Part shown: positions 22,424 to 31,669 of the stretch, one piece after another
How positions within the stretch are numbered: the first letter of the stretch is position 1
How the letters are laid out: each line of letters starts with the position of its first letter
Source: Methanobacteriota archaeon
Lineage (GTDB): Archaea > Methanobacteriota > Methanobacteria > Methanobacteriales > Methanobacteriaceae
Assembly: GCA_023434825.1 (NCBI GenBank)
Contig: JAEYSH010000043.1
Coordinates: forward strand, 1-34,175
Direction of reading: 5' to 3'
DNA: 34,175 bases
The notes under the pieces: generated by a model
Seen by the model: the letters and a program-made list of their open reading frames with translations, nothing else
What the model was told of the DNA's origin: nothing
The model's database searches: none
Position numbers and translations under genes: made by a program

Positions 22424-24382
22424 TTACATGGAAACTGGTGCATTTATCCCCATGAGTTTAAGACAGTTTTTAATAGTTATCCTTGATTTATCAACAATTA
22501 ATAAACGTTCTTCTTCTTCATCAGCACCTATTACTGGAACAGACTTATAGAACCTGTTAAAAGCACCAGCAAGATCCATCGCATATTGTGCTATAGGATG
22601 AACTCTTCTTATTTTGGCAGATTCTTCAATTACTGTGGTGAATTTTGAAAGAAGTTTAATAAGCTCAATTTCAAACTGTTCATCTCCTTTAAAATTTTCT
22701 AAATCAACATTTTGAGGATTAAAATCAGCTTTTTCCAGTAATTTACATGCCCTCGCATGAGCATATTGAATTGAAGCACAACCACGTTCAAAACTAAGCG
22801 CATCATCCCATTTAAATACTATATGTTTTTCAGGGGATAACTTGGCAATGAAATATCTTATCGCGCCAATACCTATGTCTTCAGCGATTAATCTGGCAGA
22901 TATATCATCTAAATCGACTCTTCTTTTTTTAATTTCATCTAAAGCACGATTTATAGCTTCATCCATTAAATCATCAACTGAAATGAACACGCCTCTTCTT
23001 GTAGACATAGAGCCTTCGGGAAGTGTTATGAATTCATAAAATATAACTTCTGGCTTTTTCCCACCTAATAACTCCAGGGCTATACTTATCTGGTCAACAG
23101 CAAGTTTATGATCTGAACCTAGAATATCTATCATTTCGTCGGAGTTATCTGACTTTTCGAGGTGATATGCAAGGTCTCTTGTAGAATAAAGGGAAGTTCC
23201 ATCGGATCTTGTAAGTATAAGCTCTTTTTCGATTCCGTAATCTTCAAGCGGAAGATATAGAACATCATTTCTTTTGGTGTATTTACTCAATTTATTTATA
23301 ATATCATTAACTGCATTATTTCTAATGAATTTGCTTTCCCAGACAAATGAGTCGTGATAAATATTTAAATTATTTAAAGTGGATTCAATTCCCGCTACAC
23401 ATTTCTCTACAACACCCTTAAAGAGTTCTGCCAATTTTTCGTCGCTTCCACTTTCATATATTTTTAAAAGAGCACTGATTTCATCTTTAAGGTTTTCATC
23501 AGCCCTTAATTTTTCATTGGCATAGAAATAAATCTTACCGATAATATCATCTTTTTTATTGATACTGTCATCATCGTATTTCTTTAATAGATCTAAACAA
23601 TCCAAAATATAGTCCTGATTATCCCTTAAATATTTGGATGAATTAGATTTATCCTTAAAAAGCTCTTTAATTTCAGTGTAAGAATTTATAAATTCAGTTA
23701 AAGTACTATATACATTTTCACGTGGAATGTAAGAATATGAAGCGTCATTTTCTAAGTAATTTATAATTTTATTATAAGTAGTTGAAAATTCGTCAGAATT
23801 AAAAACTGTATTATACTTTTTAATCATTAAACAGTAGGTTATTAAATCAGCTTCCAGAGTTGAAAATCCCCACACAATTATTGCAATTTGCCGGCCCATA
23901 TCATTAACATAATATTGAGTTTCCACATCATAACCTGCAGATCGAAGTATACGTGTTAAGGAATCTCCTATTATTGCATTTCTAACATGTCCAATGTGTA
24001 ATGGCCCATTAGGATTTGCTGAAGTGTGTTCCAGGATCACCTTTTTATTTTTAGTTTCTAATTCTCCATAATCATCATTAATTGATTCTAAAGCCTTTTT
24101 TGAAAAGTTATCATAATTAATAAAGAAATTGATGTAAGGGCCTTTCATTTCAACTGATTTAAAAAGATCTGAAATCTTTATAACATTTAATATTTCCTTT
24201 GCTATTTCAATTGGGGGTTTTTTTGCTACCTTTGCAAGTTGAAATGCTATGGTAGATGCAAGGTCTCCCATATCTGGATTTGGAGGCTCTTCTACTTTAA
24301 TTTCTTCTGGAATTTCATAATCAAGTGATTCAATGGAATTTTTAAGTGATTTAATTGCTTCTTTTTCTAGGACTCTATACAT
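22424..24382 (-). CDS. argS: Arginyl-tRNA synthetase with unusual insertion
   Basis: 652 residues, about 85-90 longer than I expect for archaeal ArgS. Class I signatures: HIGH motif H129-IGH-132 in PNGPLHIGHVRNAI, a KMSKS-like GSMSTRRG, N-terminal Add-1 domain (1-110) and the DALR-type anticodon domain (from about 540, ASIQYAHARACKLL). The extra part is about residues 178-275, between WGFSTL and KKDDIIGKIYFYANEKL. It is Asn/Tyr/Asp-rich and helical with no known motif. The start has only a weak upstream site. Essential enzyme, so the insertion must be tolerated. Confidence 0.93.
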   Translation of the reverse strand: MYRVLEKEAIKSLKNSIESLDYEIPEEIKVEEPPNPDMGDLASTIAFQLAKVAKKPPIEIAKEILNVIKISDLFKSVEMKGPYINFFINYDNFSKKALESINDDYGELETKNKKVILEHTSANPNGPLHIGHVRNAIIGDSLTRILRSAGYDVETQYYVNDMGRQIAIIVWGFSTLEADLITYCLMIKKYNTVFNSDEFSTTYNKIINYLENDASYSYIPRENVYSTLTEFINSYTEIKELFKDKSNSSKYLRDNQDYILDCLDLLKKYDDDSINKKDDIIGKIYFYANEKLRADENLKDEISALLKIYESGSDEKLAELFKGVVEKCVAGIESTLNNLNIYHDSFVWESKFIRNNAVNDIINKLSKYTKRNDVLYLPLEDYGIEKELILTRSDGTSLYSTRDLAYHLEKSDNSDEMIDILGSDHKLAVDQISIALELLGGKKPEVIFYEFITLPEGSMSTRRGVFISVDDLMDEAINRALDEIKKRRVDLDDISARLIAEDIGIGAIRYFIAKLSPEKHIVFKWDDALSFERGCASIQYAHARACKLLEKADFNPQNVDLENFKGDEQFEIELIKLLSKFTTVIEESAKIRRVHPIAQYAMDLAGAFNRFYKSVPVIGADEEEERLLIVDKSRITIKNCLKLMGINAPVSM

Positions 24383-24522
24383 AAATACACCATGCAGTCG
24401 TTTAACTTAATTTTATTATATCAAATTAATTGGAATTTAAAAAATAATTTAGATATATTAATTAAAATTTTCTTTCTAATATATATTTTATAGAATTAAA
24501 GGTATGCTAAAATTAAAAAGTG

Positions 24523-24539
24523 GATGGATTTATTCCATC
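24523..24539 (-). terminator. Hairpin terminator after signal peptidase gene
   Basis: GATGGA (24523-24528) and TCCATC (24534-24539) form a stem with a 5-nt loop; on the minus strand it follows the signal peptidase stop (24547) and is itself followed by CCACTTTTTAATTTT. Confidence 0.5.
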
Positions 24540-24546
24540 ATTAATT

Positions 24547-24963
24547 TTATAATCCTCTTATCCAAAGTGTTATGTAACCAATTTTAGGAATAACTACTGG
24601 AGCTTGACCTGCTGTACTTTCCCATGGATAATTATAAACTTTTGAGATAATCTGGCTTGGTTTCACGGGTGCAGGGTCAGGAGAGGGATTATTATCTCCT
24701 TTAATGGTATAAACCGTTCCTGAAGGCGTTTCTGTTTTTGCAATAATTCTATGAATTACAGGCTGTGGAAACCATGTGGCTTTATAAACTACTATATCTC
24801 CAACCTGTAAGTTATTTTCATCGGGATTGGTATCAATTATTACTATATCTCCTCTATAGAGGACGGGTTCCATACTTCCAGATACAACAACATTCATGTG
24901 GGATGCTAAAACAATTCCAATGAGTATAATTATGATATATGTTGCAATTTCTTTAATTTCCAC
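24547..24963 (-). CDS. Archaeal type I signal peptidase-like protein (S26B)
   Basis: 138 residues with a GTG start at 24963, set by AGGTGA 4 nt upstream (an ATG 2 nt earlier is out of frame). One N-terminal membrane helix (residues 8-24), then VSGSMEPVLYRGD with the nucleophile Ser30, VIHRIIA with the probable general base His71, and KGDNNPSPDP with Asp90/Asp96. This is the Ser-His-Asp layout of archaeal and ER signal peptidases, which cut Sec signal peptides outside the cytoplasmic membrane. No second membrane helix is clear at the C-terminus. Confidence 0.88.
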   Translation of the reverse strand: MEIKEIATYIIIILIGIVLASHMNVVVSGSMEPVLYRGDIVIIDTNPDENNLQVGDIVVYKATWFPQPVIHRIIAKTETPSGTVYTIKGDNNPSPDPAPVKPSQIISKVYNYPWESTAGQAPVVIPKIGYITLWIRGL

Positions 24964-25016
24964 ATTTTCACCTGGGCTTTTATAACATTAGTATGACTAT
25001 AAAAAGGTTAATAAAT

Positions 25017-26672
25017 TTATCTTAAAATAGCTCCCTTATCTGCTGAACTTGCAAGTTTTTGATATCTCGAAAGCCAACCCTTAATTTTTTTCTCAGGCAT
25101 TTTTATATTTTCAAGGCGCTTGTTTATTTCATCGTCTGTTAGATCAACATTTAGGGTCCGTGCTTTCATATCAATTCTAACAATATCTCCATCTTTTAAA
25201 GCAGCTATAGGCCCTTTAGCCATCGCTTCAGGAGATACATGCCCTATACATGGCCCTCTTGTTCCTCCTGAAAACCTTCCATCAGTTATAAGTGCTACAG
25301 ATTTAATTCCCATTCCAGATATTGCAGAAGTCGGATTCAGCATCTCACGCATTCCGGGGCCTCCTTTAGGTCCTTCGTATCTTATTACGATTACGTTTCC
25401 TTCTTCTATTTTATTGTTGAATATTGCAGTGACAGATTCTTCTTCACTATCAAAAACTTTTGCAGGACCTACATGTATTTTCATCTCATCTTCAACCGCT
25501 GCTACTTTAACTACAGAACCTCTTGGAGCTAAATTACCTTTTAATATAGCAATTCCTCCTTCTTTATCTATTGGATTATCCAGAGGTCTTATAACGTCTT
25601 CATTCCTGACTTTTGCATCTTTAATATTATCTTTAAGGGATTTCCCAGTACAAGTAATTGTATTTGGATTTATTTTACCTTCAATAACCTTTAAAACGGC
25701 AGGTAATCCTCCTGCACGGTCTAAATCCATCATAGTGTGGGTTCCAGCAGGGGCTAATTTGGAGATATGAGGTATTTTTTTACTGAACTCATCAAATGTA
25801 TCAAGAGATATATTTACGCCTTTATCTTCAAGTTCGCTTGCTATAGCTGGAATATGTAATGTTGTGTTTGTAGATCCTCCAAGTGCAAGATCAACTGCTA
25901 TAGCATTTTCAAATGCTTCCTGAGTCATTATTTGGGATGGTGTGATATTTTTATCCAGTAATTCTATTATCTTAGCTCCTGATTCCCGCGCAATTCTCAT
26001 TTTCTTTGCATCTACTGCATGAGCTGTTGCGCAGTATGGTAAACTCATTCCCAGTGTTTCAGTTACACAAGCCATAGTATTGGCTGTAAAAAGTCCAGAA
26101 CAGGAACCAGCGCCGGGACAAGCACATCTTTCAAGTTCATCTAAATCTTCCATGGTCATTTTCCCAGAAGAAACAGCTCCAACACCTTCATAAACACTTA
26201 TTAAGTCCACGGGCTCTCCTTTAAACTTTCCTGGTTTCATTGGCCCTCCTGTAACAAAAATACAGGGTATATCGAGCCTTGCTGCTGCCATCAACATTCC
26301 AGGAACTACTTTATCGCAGCTAGGAATCAAAACGAGGGCATCAAACTTATGTGCCTGGGCCATACTTTCAACAGTATCTGCAACTATCTCCCTTGATGCC
26401 AGGGAATAGCGCATTCCATCGTGATTCATGGCAATACCATCACAAATAGCCATGGTATTAAATTCAAAAGGTACTCCTCCAGCCTGACTTATTCCTAATT
26501 TAACAGCTTCTGCAACATCATTTAAATGAATATGTCCTGGAACAATTTCTGTAAAACTGTTTACAACACCTATAAATGGTTTGTCCATTTCCTGGTCAGT
26601 TACGCCGCATGCCCTAAGCAAAGACCTGTGGGGAGCTCTTTGCAGCCCTTTCTTAATTGAATCACTTCTCAT
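25017..26672 (-). CDS. ilvD: Dihydroxy-acid dehydratase
   Basis: 551 residues, usual length. It dehydrates dihydroxy acids to the 2-oxo acids used by IlvE. Iron-sulfur ligands are in PSCDKVVPGM (Cys119) and CPGAGSCSGLFTANTMAC (Cys190 and nearby); MNHDGMRYSL, GGSTNTTLHIPAIA and GRFSGGTRGPCIGHVSPEA are family blocks. GGTGA lies 5 nt before the ATG. Same orientation as ilvE and ilvBNC but separate from them; followed 53 bp later by the signal peptidase gene. Confidence 0.97.
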   Translation of the reverse strand: MRSDSIKKGLQRAPHRSLLRACGVTDQEMDKPFIGVVNSFTEIVPGHIHLNDVAEAVKLGISQAGGVPFEFNTMAICDGIAMNHDGMRYSLASREIVADTVESMAQAHKFDALVLIPSCDKVVPGMLMAAARLDIPCIFVTGGPMKPGKFKGEPVDLISVYEGVGAVSSGKMTMEDLDELERCACPGAGSCSGLFTANTMACVTETLGMSLPYCATAHAVDAKKMRIARESGAKIIELLDKNITPSQIMTQEAFENAIAVDLALGGSTNTTLHIPAIASELEDKGVNISLDTFDEFSKKIPHISKLAPAGTHTMMDLDRAGGLPAVLKVIEGKINPNTITCTGKSLKDNIKDAKVRNEDVIRPLDNPIDKEGGIAILKGNLAPRGSVVKVAAVEDEMKIHVGPAKVFDSEEESVTAIFNNKIEEGNVIVIRYEGPKGGPGMREMLNPTSAISGMGIKSVALITDGRFSGGTRGPCIGHVSPEAMAKGPIAALKDGDIVRIDMKARTLNVDLTDDEINKRLENIKMPEKKIKGWLSRYQKLASSADKGAILR

Positions 26673-26992
26673 AGGTTCACCTTAAAAATATTTTGAATAA
26701 TGAATTCTTTGATCTTTAAAATAATATTCAATTTTCTCGATTTCTACATTATTTTAGAATAATTTAGTTTATAATGTAACATAATTTATTTTTTGTATTA
26801 TATAATATATGTTAAATTTATATTAGATAATTGTAAATTTATTTTATTTTAAACAATGAAAATGGTTATTATTAAGTTATATTAACAAATTGAAAGCTTT
26901 TTTGTATAATGTTGTTTAATGTTTCATTCCTTTCAAGTAGGAACTTAGGTATACTCCTTAATTATTTAAGTTTATAAAAATAAAATTAAATC
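26673..26992. other. Divergent promoter region ilvD / mgtC-like
   Basis: 320 bp, extremely A/T-rich, no ORF. TTTATAAAA at 26970-26978 is the likely TATA box of the plus-strand gene; with the ATG at 26993 the leader would be very short. No clear operator seen. Confidence 0.5.
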
Positions 26993-28234
26993 ATGGATAT
27001 TAGTATTATTTTGAAATTTCTAATCTCTTTTGCAATAGGTGCACTTATAGGAATTGAAAGAGAACGAAAACAGTCTAAAATAAAAGAATTTGCAGGAATA
27101 AGAACTTTCATGCTCATCGCTGTTTTTGGAACTTCTTCCGCGTTTTTGTCAACTTTTTATCCTAATTTTATAATAATCGCTTTTTTGGGTCTTGTTGCAA
27201 TGGTGGGATTAAGTTATATTCAAACAACTCGTGAAAATGGGGATATTGGGATTACTACTGAAGTCACAGCACTTTTAACTTTTATTTTAGGGGCTTTATG
27301 CTTCACTGATGAAGGATTACAGATTGTTCCAATTCTTGCAATAATAATAACCACTTTACTTGCAGTTAAACCATATTTACACAAATTTGCAAGGAGAATA
27401 AGTCAAAAAGAAATTAATAATACCTTAAAATTTCTTATAATTGCTTTTGTAATACTCCCTTTGCTTCCTGATCAAACATTTGGCCCACTCGATGTTTTTA
27501 ACCCTTATCAGATCTGGTTAATAGTGGTATTCATTTCTGGAATAAGTTTTGCGGGCTATATATTAATGAAATTCATCGGTCCTGAGAAGGGAATAAGTGC
27601 AACTGGAATTATTGGTGGTCTTGTTTCGAGTACAGCAGTTGTAACGGCCATGGCAGCAAGAGTTAAAGAATCTGATTTTTTAATACGAGCAGCAGTTTTT
27701 GCAGCTGTGGTTGCAAGTTCAATGATGTTTTTAAGAGTTTTACTTGAAGTAGCAGTAATTAATCCCGACTTAATAGGACTTGTTGCAGCTCCAATGTTAA
27801 GCATGGGAATATTAGGAATTTTATTGGGATTAGTAGCTTGGAAAGCAACAAAAGTAAGGGAAGTAGGTGAAGATCTTAAACTTAAAAACCCTTTCTCACT
27901 TAGGCCTGCTTTAATATTTGGTTTATTATTTATAGGAATTTTATTTGCATCTAAAATTGCTGAAATTTATTTTGGAAACAGCGGACTTTATATTACAAGC
28001 ATTATATCTGGAGTTGCGGATGTGGATGCCATAACGATAAGTATGGCGCTCCTTGCAAGGGACACTATTTCTCCTGATGTAGCAGTGACTGCAATAACAC
28101 TTGCAGCAATTTCAAATACAATTGTAAAGTTTTTGATAGCCCTTTTCTTTGGAACAAGGAAATTTGGATATATAATAGGCGCAATTTTTGCTATTATAAT
28201 AATTGCGGGAATATCTGCGGTTCTTTTAATCTAA
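26993..28234 (+). CDS. MgtC/SapB-type membrane protein with DUF4010 domain
   Basis: 413 residues and about eleven hydrophobic segments. The N-terminal ~140 residues are MgtC-like: ISFAIGALIGIERERKQSK followed by AGIRTFMLIAVFGTSSAFLS. The C-terminal half (EKGISATGIIGGLVSSTAVV, then GVADVDAITISMA) is the DUF4010 part that follows MgtC in this family. The role is unclear; MgtC homologues in bacteria are linked to magnesium limitation and ATP synthase control, but DUF4010 members are uncharacterised as far as I know. Start has no Shine-Dalgarno, suggesting leaderless transcription. Confidence 0.85.
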   Translation: MDISIILKFLISFAIGALIGIERERKQSKIKEFAGIRTFMLIAVFGTSSAFLSTFYPNFIIIAFLGLVAMVGLSYIQTTRENGDIGITTEVTALLTFILGALCFTDEGLQIVPILAIIITTLLAVKPYLHKFARRISQKEINNTLKFLIIAFVILPLLPDQTFGPLDVFNPYQIWLIVVFISGISFAGYILMKFIGPEKGISATGIIGGLVSSTAVVTAMAARVKESDFLIRAAVFAAVVASSMMFLRVLLEVAVINPDLIGLVAAPMLSMGILGILLGLVAWKATKVREVGEDLKLKNPFSLRPALIFGLLFIGILFASKIAEIYFGNSGLYITSIISGVADVDAITISMALLARDTISPDVAVTAITLAAISNTIVKFLIALFFGTRKFGYIIGAIFAIIIIAGISAVLLI

Positions 28235-28405
28235 AATAGTTTAATCTGAATATTATTAATAACTAAAATTTACAAAATAAAAACTTAAATAGTAAAGACT
28301 TTAAAATTTTAAGAGTAATTATTATATATAATTATTTTATGGAGAAAAATATTCTAATTATTTGGATTCTACTTATCTAAACTTTTTAAAATTACAGGTG
28401 ATAAA

Positions 28406-30238
28406 ATGCGGATACTTTTGATTCACTCTGATTATTTAAGGTACAAAACAAAAAATAAAACTAAAATAGCGGAAGAAATTGGGGAAGAAAAGAAGGGCGG
28501 GGAATTTGAAAATGCCCTGGTAGTTTTTACAGCAGTAGAGAAAGAAGACGAAATGAACCCTTCAGAAATTGTAGAAAATGCTGTTTCCGAAGTAATTAAT
28601 GTTTCAGCTCAGGTTAAACCTGATAATGTAATAATTTATCCTTATGCTCATTTAAGCTCCTCTTTAGGTTCTCCTAAGCTTGCAAAAGAAATATTAAAGG
28701 ATATGGAATCAAGTTTAAAGGAAAAAGATATGAATGTTTCCAGAATTCCATTTGGATGGTACAAGTCATTTGAATTATCATGTAAAGGACATCCATTATC
28801 TGAATTATCAAGAACAATCACAGTTAAACCTAAAGAAGAGGAAAAGAAAGAGGAAGAACCTTCAAAATGGTACATATTAAATGTAGGGGAACTTTTAGAC
28901 ATAGAAACTTTTAAATTTGATAATGAAGACCTCAGAAAACTTGCTGATTATGAACTTGGTAAATTACAGTCTACTGGAGAGGAACCACCACACGTAAGGC
29001 TCATGAAGGAAAAAGGACTTGCTGATTACGAACCTTCAGCAGATATAGGACATTTACGCTGGTATCCAAAGGGCAGATTAGTAAGGGATCTTCTTTCAGA
29101 TTATGTTTACAACCTCGTAACTGAATACGGCGCCATGCCTGTTGAAACTCCGATAATGTATGATCTGGCCGACGATGCTATAAGGACACACGCTGAGAAA
29201 TTTGGCGAAAGACAGTACAGAATGGGTACTAAAAAAGAGCTTATGCTAAGATTTGCATGCTGTTTTGGAGCTTTCAGATTACTTTCAGATTCATTTTTAA
29301 CCTGGAAAAATCTTCCAGTTGGAGTTTACGAACTTTCAACCTATAGTTTTAGATTAGAAAAAAGAGGTGAAGTAGTGGGGCTTAAAAGGCTCCGAGGATT
29401 TACTATGCCTGATTTCCACTCAGTATGTGCAGATATCCCACAATCTATGGAAGAATTTGACAGACAAATTGATATGTGCATGCAGACTGGAGAAGACTTT
29501 AATGTAAACTATGAAGCTATTTTTAGGGCAACAGCAGACTTCTATGAAGAAAATAAAGAATGGGTACATAGCGCAGCCGCAAAAATGGGTAAACCTGTAC
29601 TTCTTGAAATTTTACCAAGACGTAAACATTACTGGATTGCTAAAATGGACTTTGCAGCCATTGATTACCTTGGAAGACCTATTGAAAACCCAACAATTCA
29701 AATAGATGTTGAAAGTGCTGAAAGATTTAATATCACTTACATGAATGAAAATGAAGAGGAAGAATACCCTATAATTATCCACTGCAGCCCAACAGGAAGT
29801 ATAGAGCGAGTTATAGGTAGTTTACTAGAAAAAACAGCCATTGAACTTAAAGAAAACCCAAAAACACTTCCAATGCTGCCAGTATGGCTTTCACCAACTC
29901 AAGTAAGAATTATTCCAATTGCAGAAAGGCATCTTGAAAAATCAATGAACCTGGCTAAGACATTCAAAGAAAATAACATTAGAGTGGATGTAGATGAACG
30001 TCATGAAACAGTAGGTAAAAAAATAAGGAATGCTGGGAAAGATTGGGTACCTTATACCATTGTTATTGGGGATAATGAACTTGAAAGCGATAAATTTACA
30101 GTTAATGTCCGTGAAAATAATGAAAAAGCATTAATGGATGAAGAAGATTTAATTAATGAAATTAAGGAAAATGTAGATTCCATGCCTTTCAGGCAACTTC
30201 CACTTCCTTTAAACCTATCTAAAAGAGTTAATTTTTAA
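28406..30238 (+). CDS. thrS: Threonyl-tRNA synthetase, archaeal type
   Basis: 610 residues. The first ~140 form the archaeal editing domain, related to D-aminoacyl-tRNA deacylase (MRILLIHSDYLRYKTKNKT opening), not the bacterial TGS/editing pair. The catalytic core has the class II motifs and the zinc-site residues in MLRFACCFGAFR and PDFHSVCAD, and the last ~110 residues are the anticodon-binding domain (PVWLSPTQVRIIPIAERHLE to the C-terminus). GGTGAT-AAA-ATG fixes the start. Single gene. Confidence 0.96.
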   Translation: MRILLIHSDYLRYKTKNKTKIAEEIGEEKKGGEFENALVVFTAVEKEDEMNPSEIVENAVSEVINVSAQVKPDNVIIYPYAHLSSSLGSPKLAKEILKDMESSLKEKDMNVSRIPFGWYKSFELSCKGHPLSELSRTITVKPKEEEKKEEEPSKWYILNVGELLDIETFKFDNEDLRKLADYELGKLQSTGEEPPHVRLMKEKGLADYEPSADIGHLRWYPKGRLVRDLLSDYVYNLVTEYGAMPVETPIMYDLADDAIRTHAEKFGERQYRMGTKKELMLRFACCFGAFRLLSDSFLTWKNLPVGVYELSTYSFRLEKRGEVVGLKRLRGFTMPDFHSVCADIPQSMEEFDRQIDMCMQTGEDFNVNYEAIFRATADFYEENKEWVHSAAAKMGKPVLLEILPRRKHYWIAKMDFAAIDYLGRPIENPTIQIDVESAERFNITYMNENEEEEYPIIIHCSPTGSIERVIGSLLEKTAIELKENPKTLPMLPVWLSPTQVRIIPIAERHLEKSMNLAKTFKENNIRVDVDERHETVGKKIRNAGKDWVPYTIVIGDNELESDKFTVNVRENNEKALMDEEDLINEIKENVDSMPFRQLPLPLNLSKRVNF

Positions 30239-30273
30239 ATTAACTCAATTTTTTAATTTTATTCAAAATTAAT

Positions 30274-30513
30274 TTATTTAAACGGCGAATTTTTCATATC
30301 TCGTCCGGTATCTACTTTTCTCATTTCAATTTGTGTACGTTCATCAGCTACACCATCAGGATTTGTTTCTACTGCTGATTGAAATTGTATAACTGCATCG
30401 CGTGTTTTTTCGCCAAAAATACCATCTTCAGGTCCAGAGTCATATCCATGTTCATTTAACCAGTTTTGGACTTTCTTTACACCTACTCCACTATCTCCTT
30501 TTTTAAATATCAT
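30274..30513 (-). CDS. Minimal peptidoglycan-binding-domain (PG_binding_1) protein
   Basis: 79 residues from the ATG at 30513. An in-frame GTG 12 nt earlier lies inside the Shine-Dalgarno-like GGAGAGTGA, so the ATG 8 nt after it is preferred. The sequence FKKGDSGVGVKKVQNWLNEH then DGIFGEKTRDAVIQFQSA is a textbook PF01471 repeat, which in bacteria binds cell-wall polymers. Here there is no signal peptide and no catalytic domain. The likely host wall is pseudomurein, so the ligand is uncertain. Convergent with thrS. Confidence 0.85.
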   Translation of the reverse strand: MIFKKGDSGVGVKKVQNWLNEHGYDSGPEDGIFGEKTRDAVIQFQSAVETNPDGVADERTQIEMRKVDTGRDMKNSPFK

Positions 30514-30793
30514 TGTAAACTTCACTCTCCTTAATTTATTAGTAATATTTTATTGATTAAATTTAATATAATTTTGGAATTTTAGAAGTAATAATTTAGA
30601 CAAAATATTTTAACAAAAATTAGTCTATATTTGAAGTCAAAAGGGAATAATTATTTGAAATTGGTCTGTTTTTCTTAATATTTCATTAATTCAGGAAAAA
30701 TAATACTAAATACTAATTTTTAACTATTGTTTTAGAAAATAAAACTAATTTATTTCGCTATATCAAGTATTATTTAGAAAACTATAAAAATTA

Positions 30794-30807
30794 TAAGTTA
30801 TAACTTA
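30794..30807. promoter_or_regulatory. 14-bp palindrome upstream of parA-like gene
   Basis: TAAGTTATAACTTA is perfectly symmetric. The half-site TATAACTTA recurs several times in 32174-32315 beyond the operon and also near 10157, so it may be a protein-binding site used on both sides of the operon. Confidence 0.4.
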
Positions 30808-30822
30808 AAATTTAGAAGTAAA

Positions 30823-30865
30823 TTGGAGGTTATTAAAAATTCTTTGAATTTTTGTAATCCCCCAA
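30823..30865 (+). promoter_or_regulatory. Leader hairpin of parA-like gene
   Basis: The outer stem TTGGAGG pairs with CCCCCAA (one mismatch) and the inner stem AAAAATTC pairs with GAATTTTT around a TTT loop. It lies 32 bp before the start codon and contains a decoy GGAGG. It could limit translation or stop upstream transcription. Confidence 0.4.
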
Positions 30866-30897
30866 AATATTGAAAATAATTTTAGAGGACGCTCAAT

Positions 30898-31668
30898 ATG
30901 GCAGAAATAATTGCAATCTTGAATCAGAAGGGAGGCTGTGGAAAAACTACCTCAGCAGTAAATCTTTCAACCGCACTGGCTATAAATAATCGTAAGGTTT
31001 TGCTTGTAGACATAGATCCTCAAGGTAATGCCACTACAAGCTTTGGAATTGAAAAGAATAAGCTTGAAAAAACAATATATACAACTTTAACTGGGAAAAG
31101 TTCCGTTAGAGATGCTATAATACCAACGGGAATTGAAGGTCTGGATATCGTTCCCAGTAATATATCTTTAAGTGGAGCTGAAATTGAGTTAAGCGGAGAG
31201 ATAGGATTTCACTCCATATTAAAAGAAAAGTTATCTCCTGTTAACAGTTATTATGACTATATTTTTATAGATGTCCCTCCATCATTAGGTGTTTTGACTA
31301 TAAACTCTCTGGTAGCTTCAGATAGTGTTATTATCCCAATACAAGCTGAATTTTATGCACTCGAAGGAATGGCAGACTTGATAGAAGCAATGGAGCTTGT
31401 TTCAAATAGACTTAACAGCCCTTCAAAAATTAAAGGAATACTTCTTACATTATATGATTCCAGAACCCGTCTTGGAAGAGATGTTTATGACAATGTAGTT
31501 AATTATTTTGGAGATAAAGAAAATATCTTTAAAACAACAATACCTCGTAATGTGAAGCTTGCAGAAGCACCGAGCCATGCAAAGCCATGTATTCTTTATG
31601 ATGAAGAATGCAGAGGTACTTTAGCCTATATGGATTTAGCTGATGAAATTTTAAGAATGGAGGGATAA
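30898..31668 (+). CDS. ParA/Soj-family ATPase
   Basis: 256 residues, deviant Walker A KGGCGKTT at 11-18 with the signature lysine, VDIDPQGNATTSFG, and IFIDVPPSLGVLTINSL (Walker B-like). Such ATPases dimerise on ATP, bind DNA non-specifically and move or space chromosomes, plasmids or protein cargo. GAGG lies 8-11 nt before the ATG. The next gene starts 2 nt after its stop and carries a ParB-like N-terminal peptide. There is no true ParB with a DNA-binding domain in the window, so the cargo is not known. Confidence 0.93.
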   Translation: MAEIIAILNQKGGCGKTTSAVNLSTALAINNRKVLLVDIDPQGNATTSFGIEKNKLEKTIYTTLTGKSSVRDAIIPTGIEGLDIVPSNISLSGAEIELSGEIGFHSILKEKLSPVNSYYDYIFIDVPPSLGVLTINSLVASDSVIIPIQAEFYALEGMADLIEAMELVSNRLNSPSKIKGILLTLYDSRTRLGRDVYDNVVNYFGDKENIFKTTIPRNVKLAEAPSHAKPCILYDEECRGTLAYMDLADEILRMEG

Positions 31669-31669
31669 T

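Larger units (their letters stand above)
30514..30897. other. Upstream region of parA-like operon
   Basis: 384 bp without ORF. It holds a perfect palindrome TAAGTTATAACTTA (30794-30807) and a long hairpin (30823-30865) in the leader of the parA-like gene. The remainder is A/T-rich. Confidence 0.55.

Noticed and set aside
25120..25770. Long plus-strand open frame opposite ilvD
   Set aside because: It lies wholly antisense to a strongly conserved ilvD, its translation is Ser/Ile/Pro-rich as expected of a codon shadow, and it has no ribosome site.
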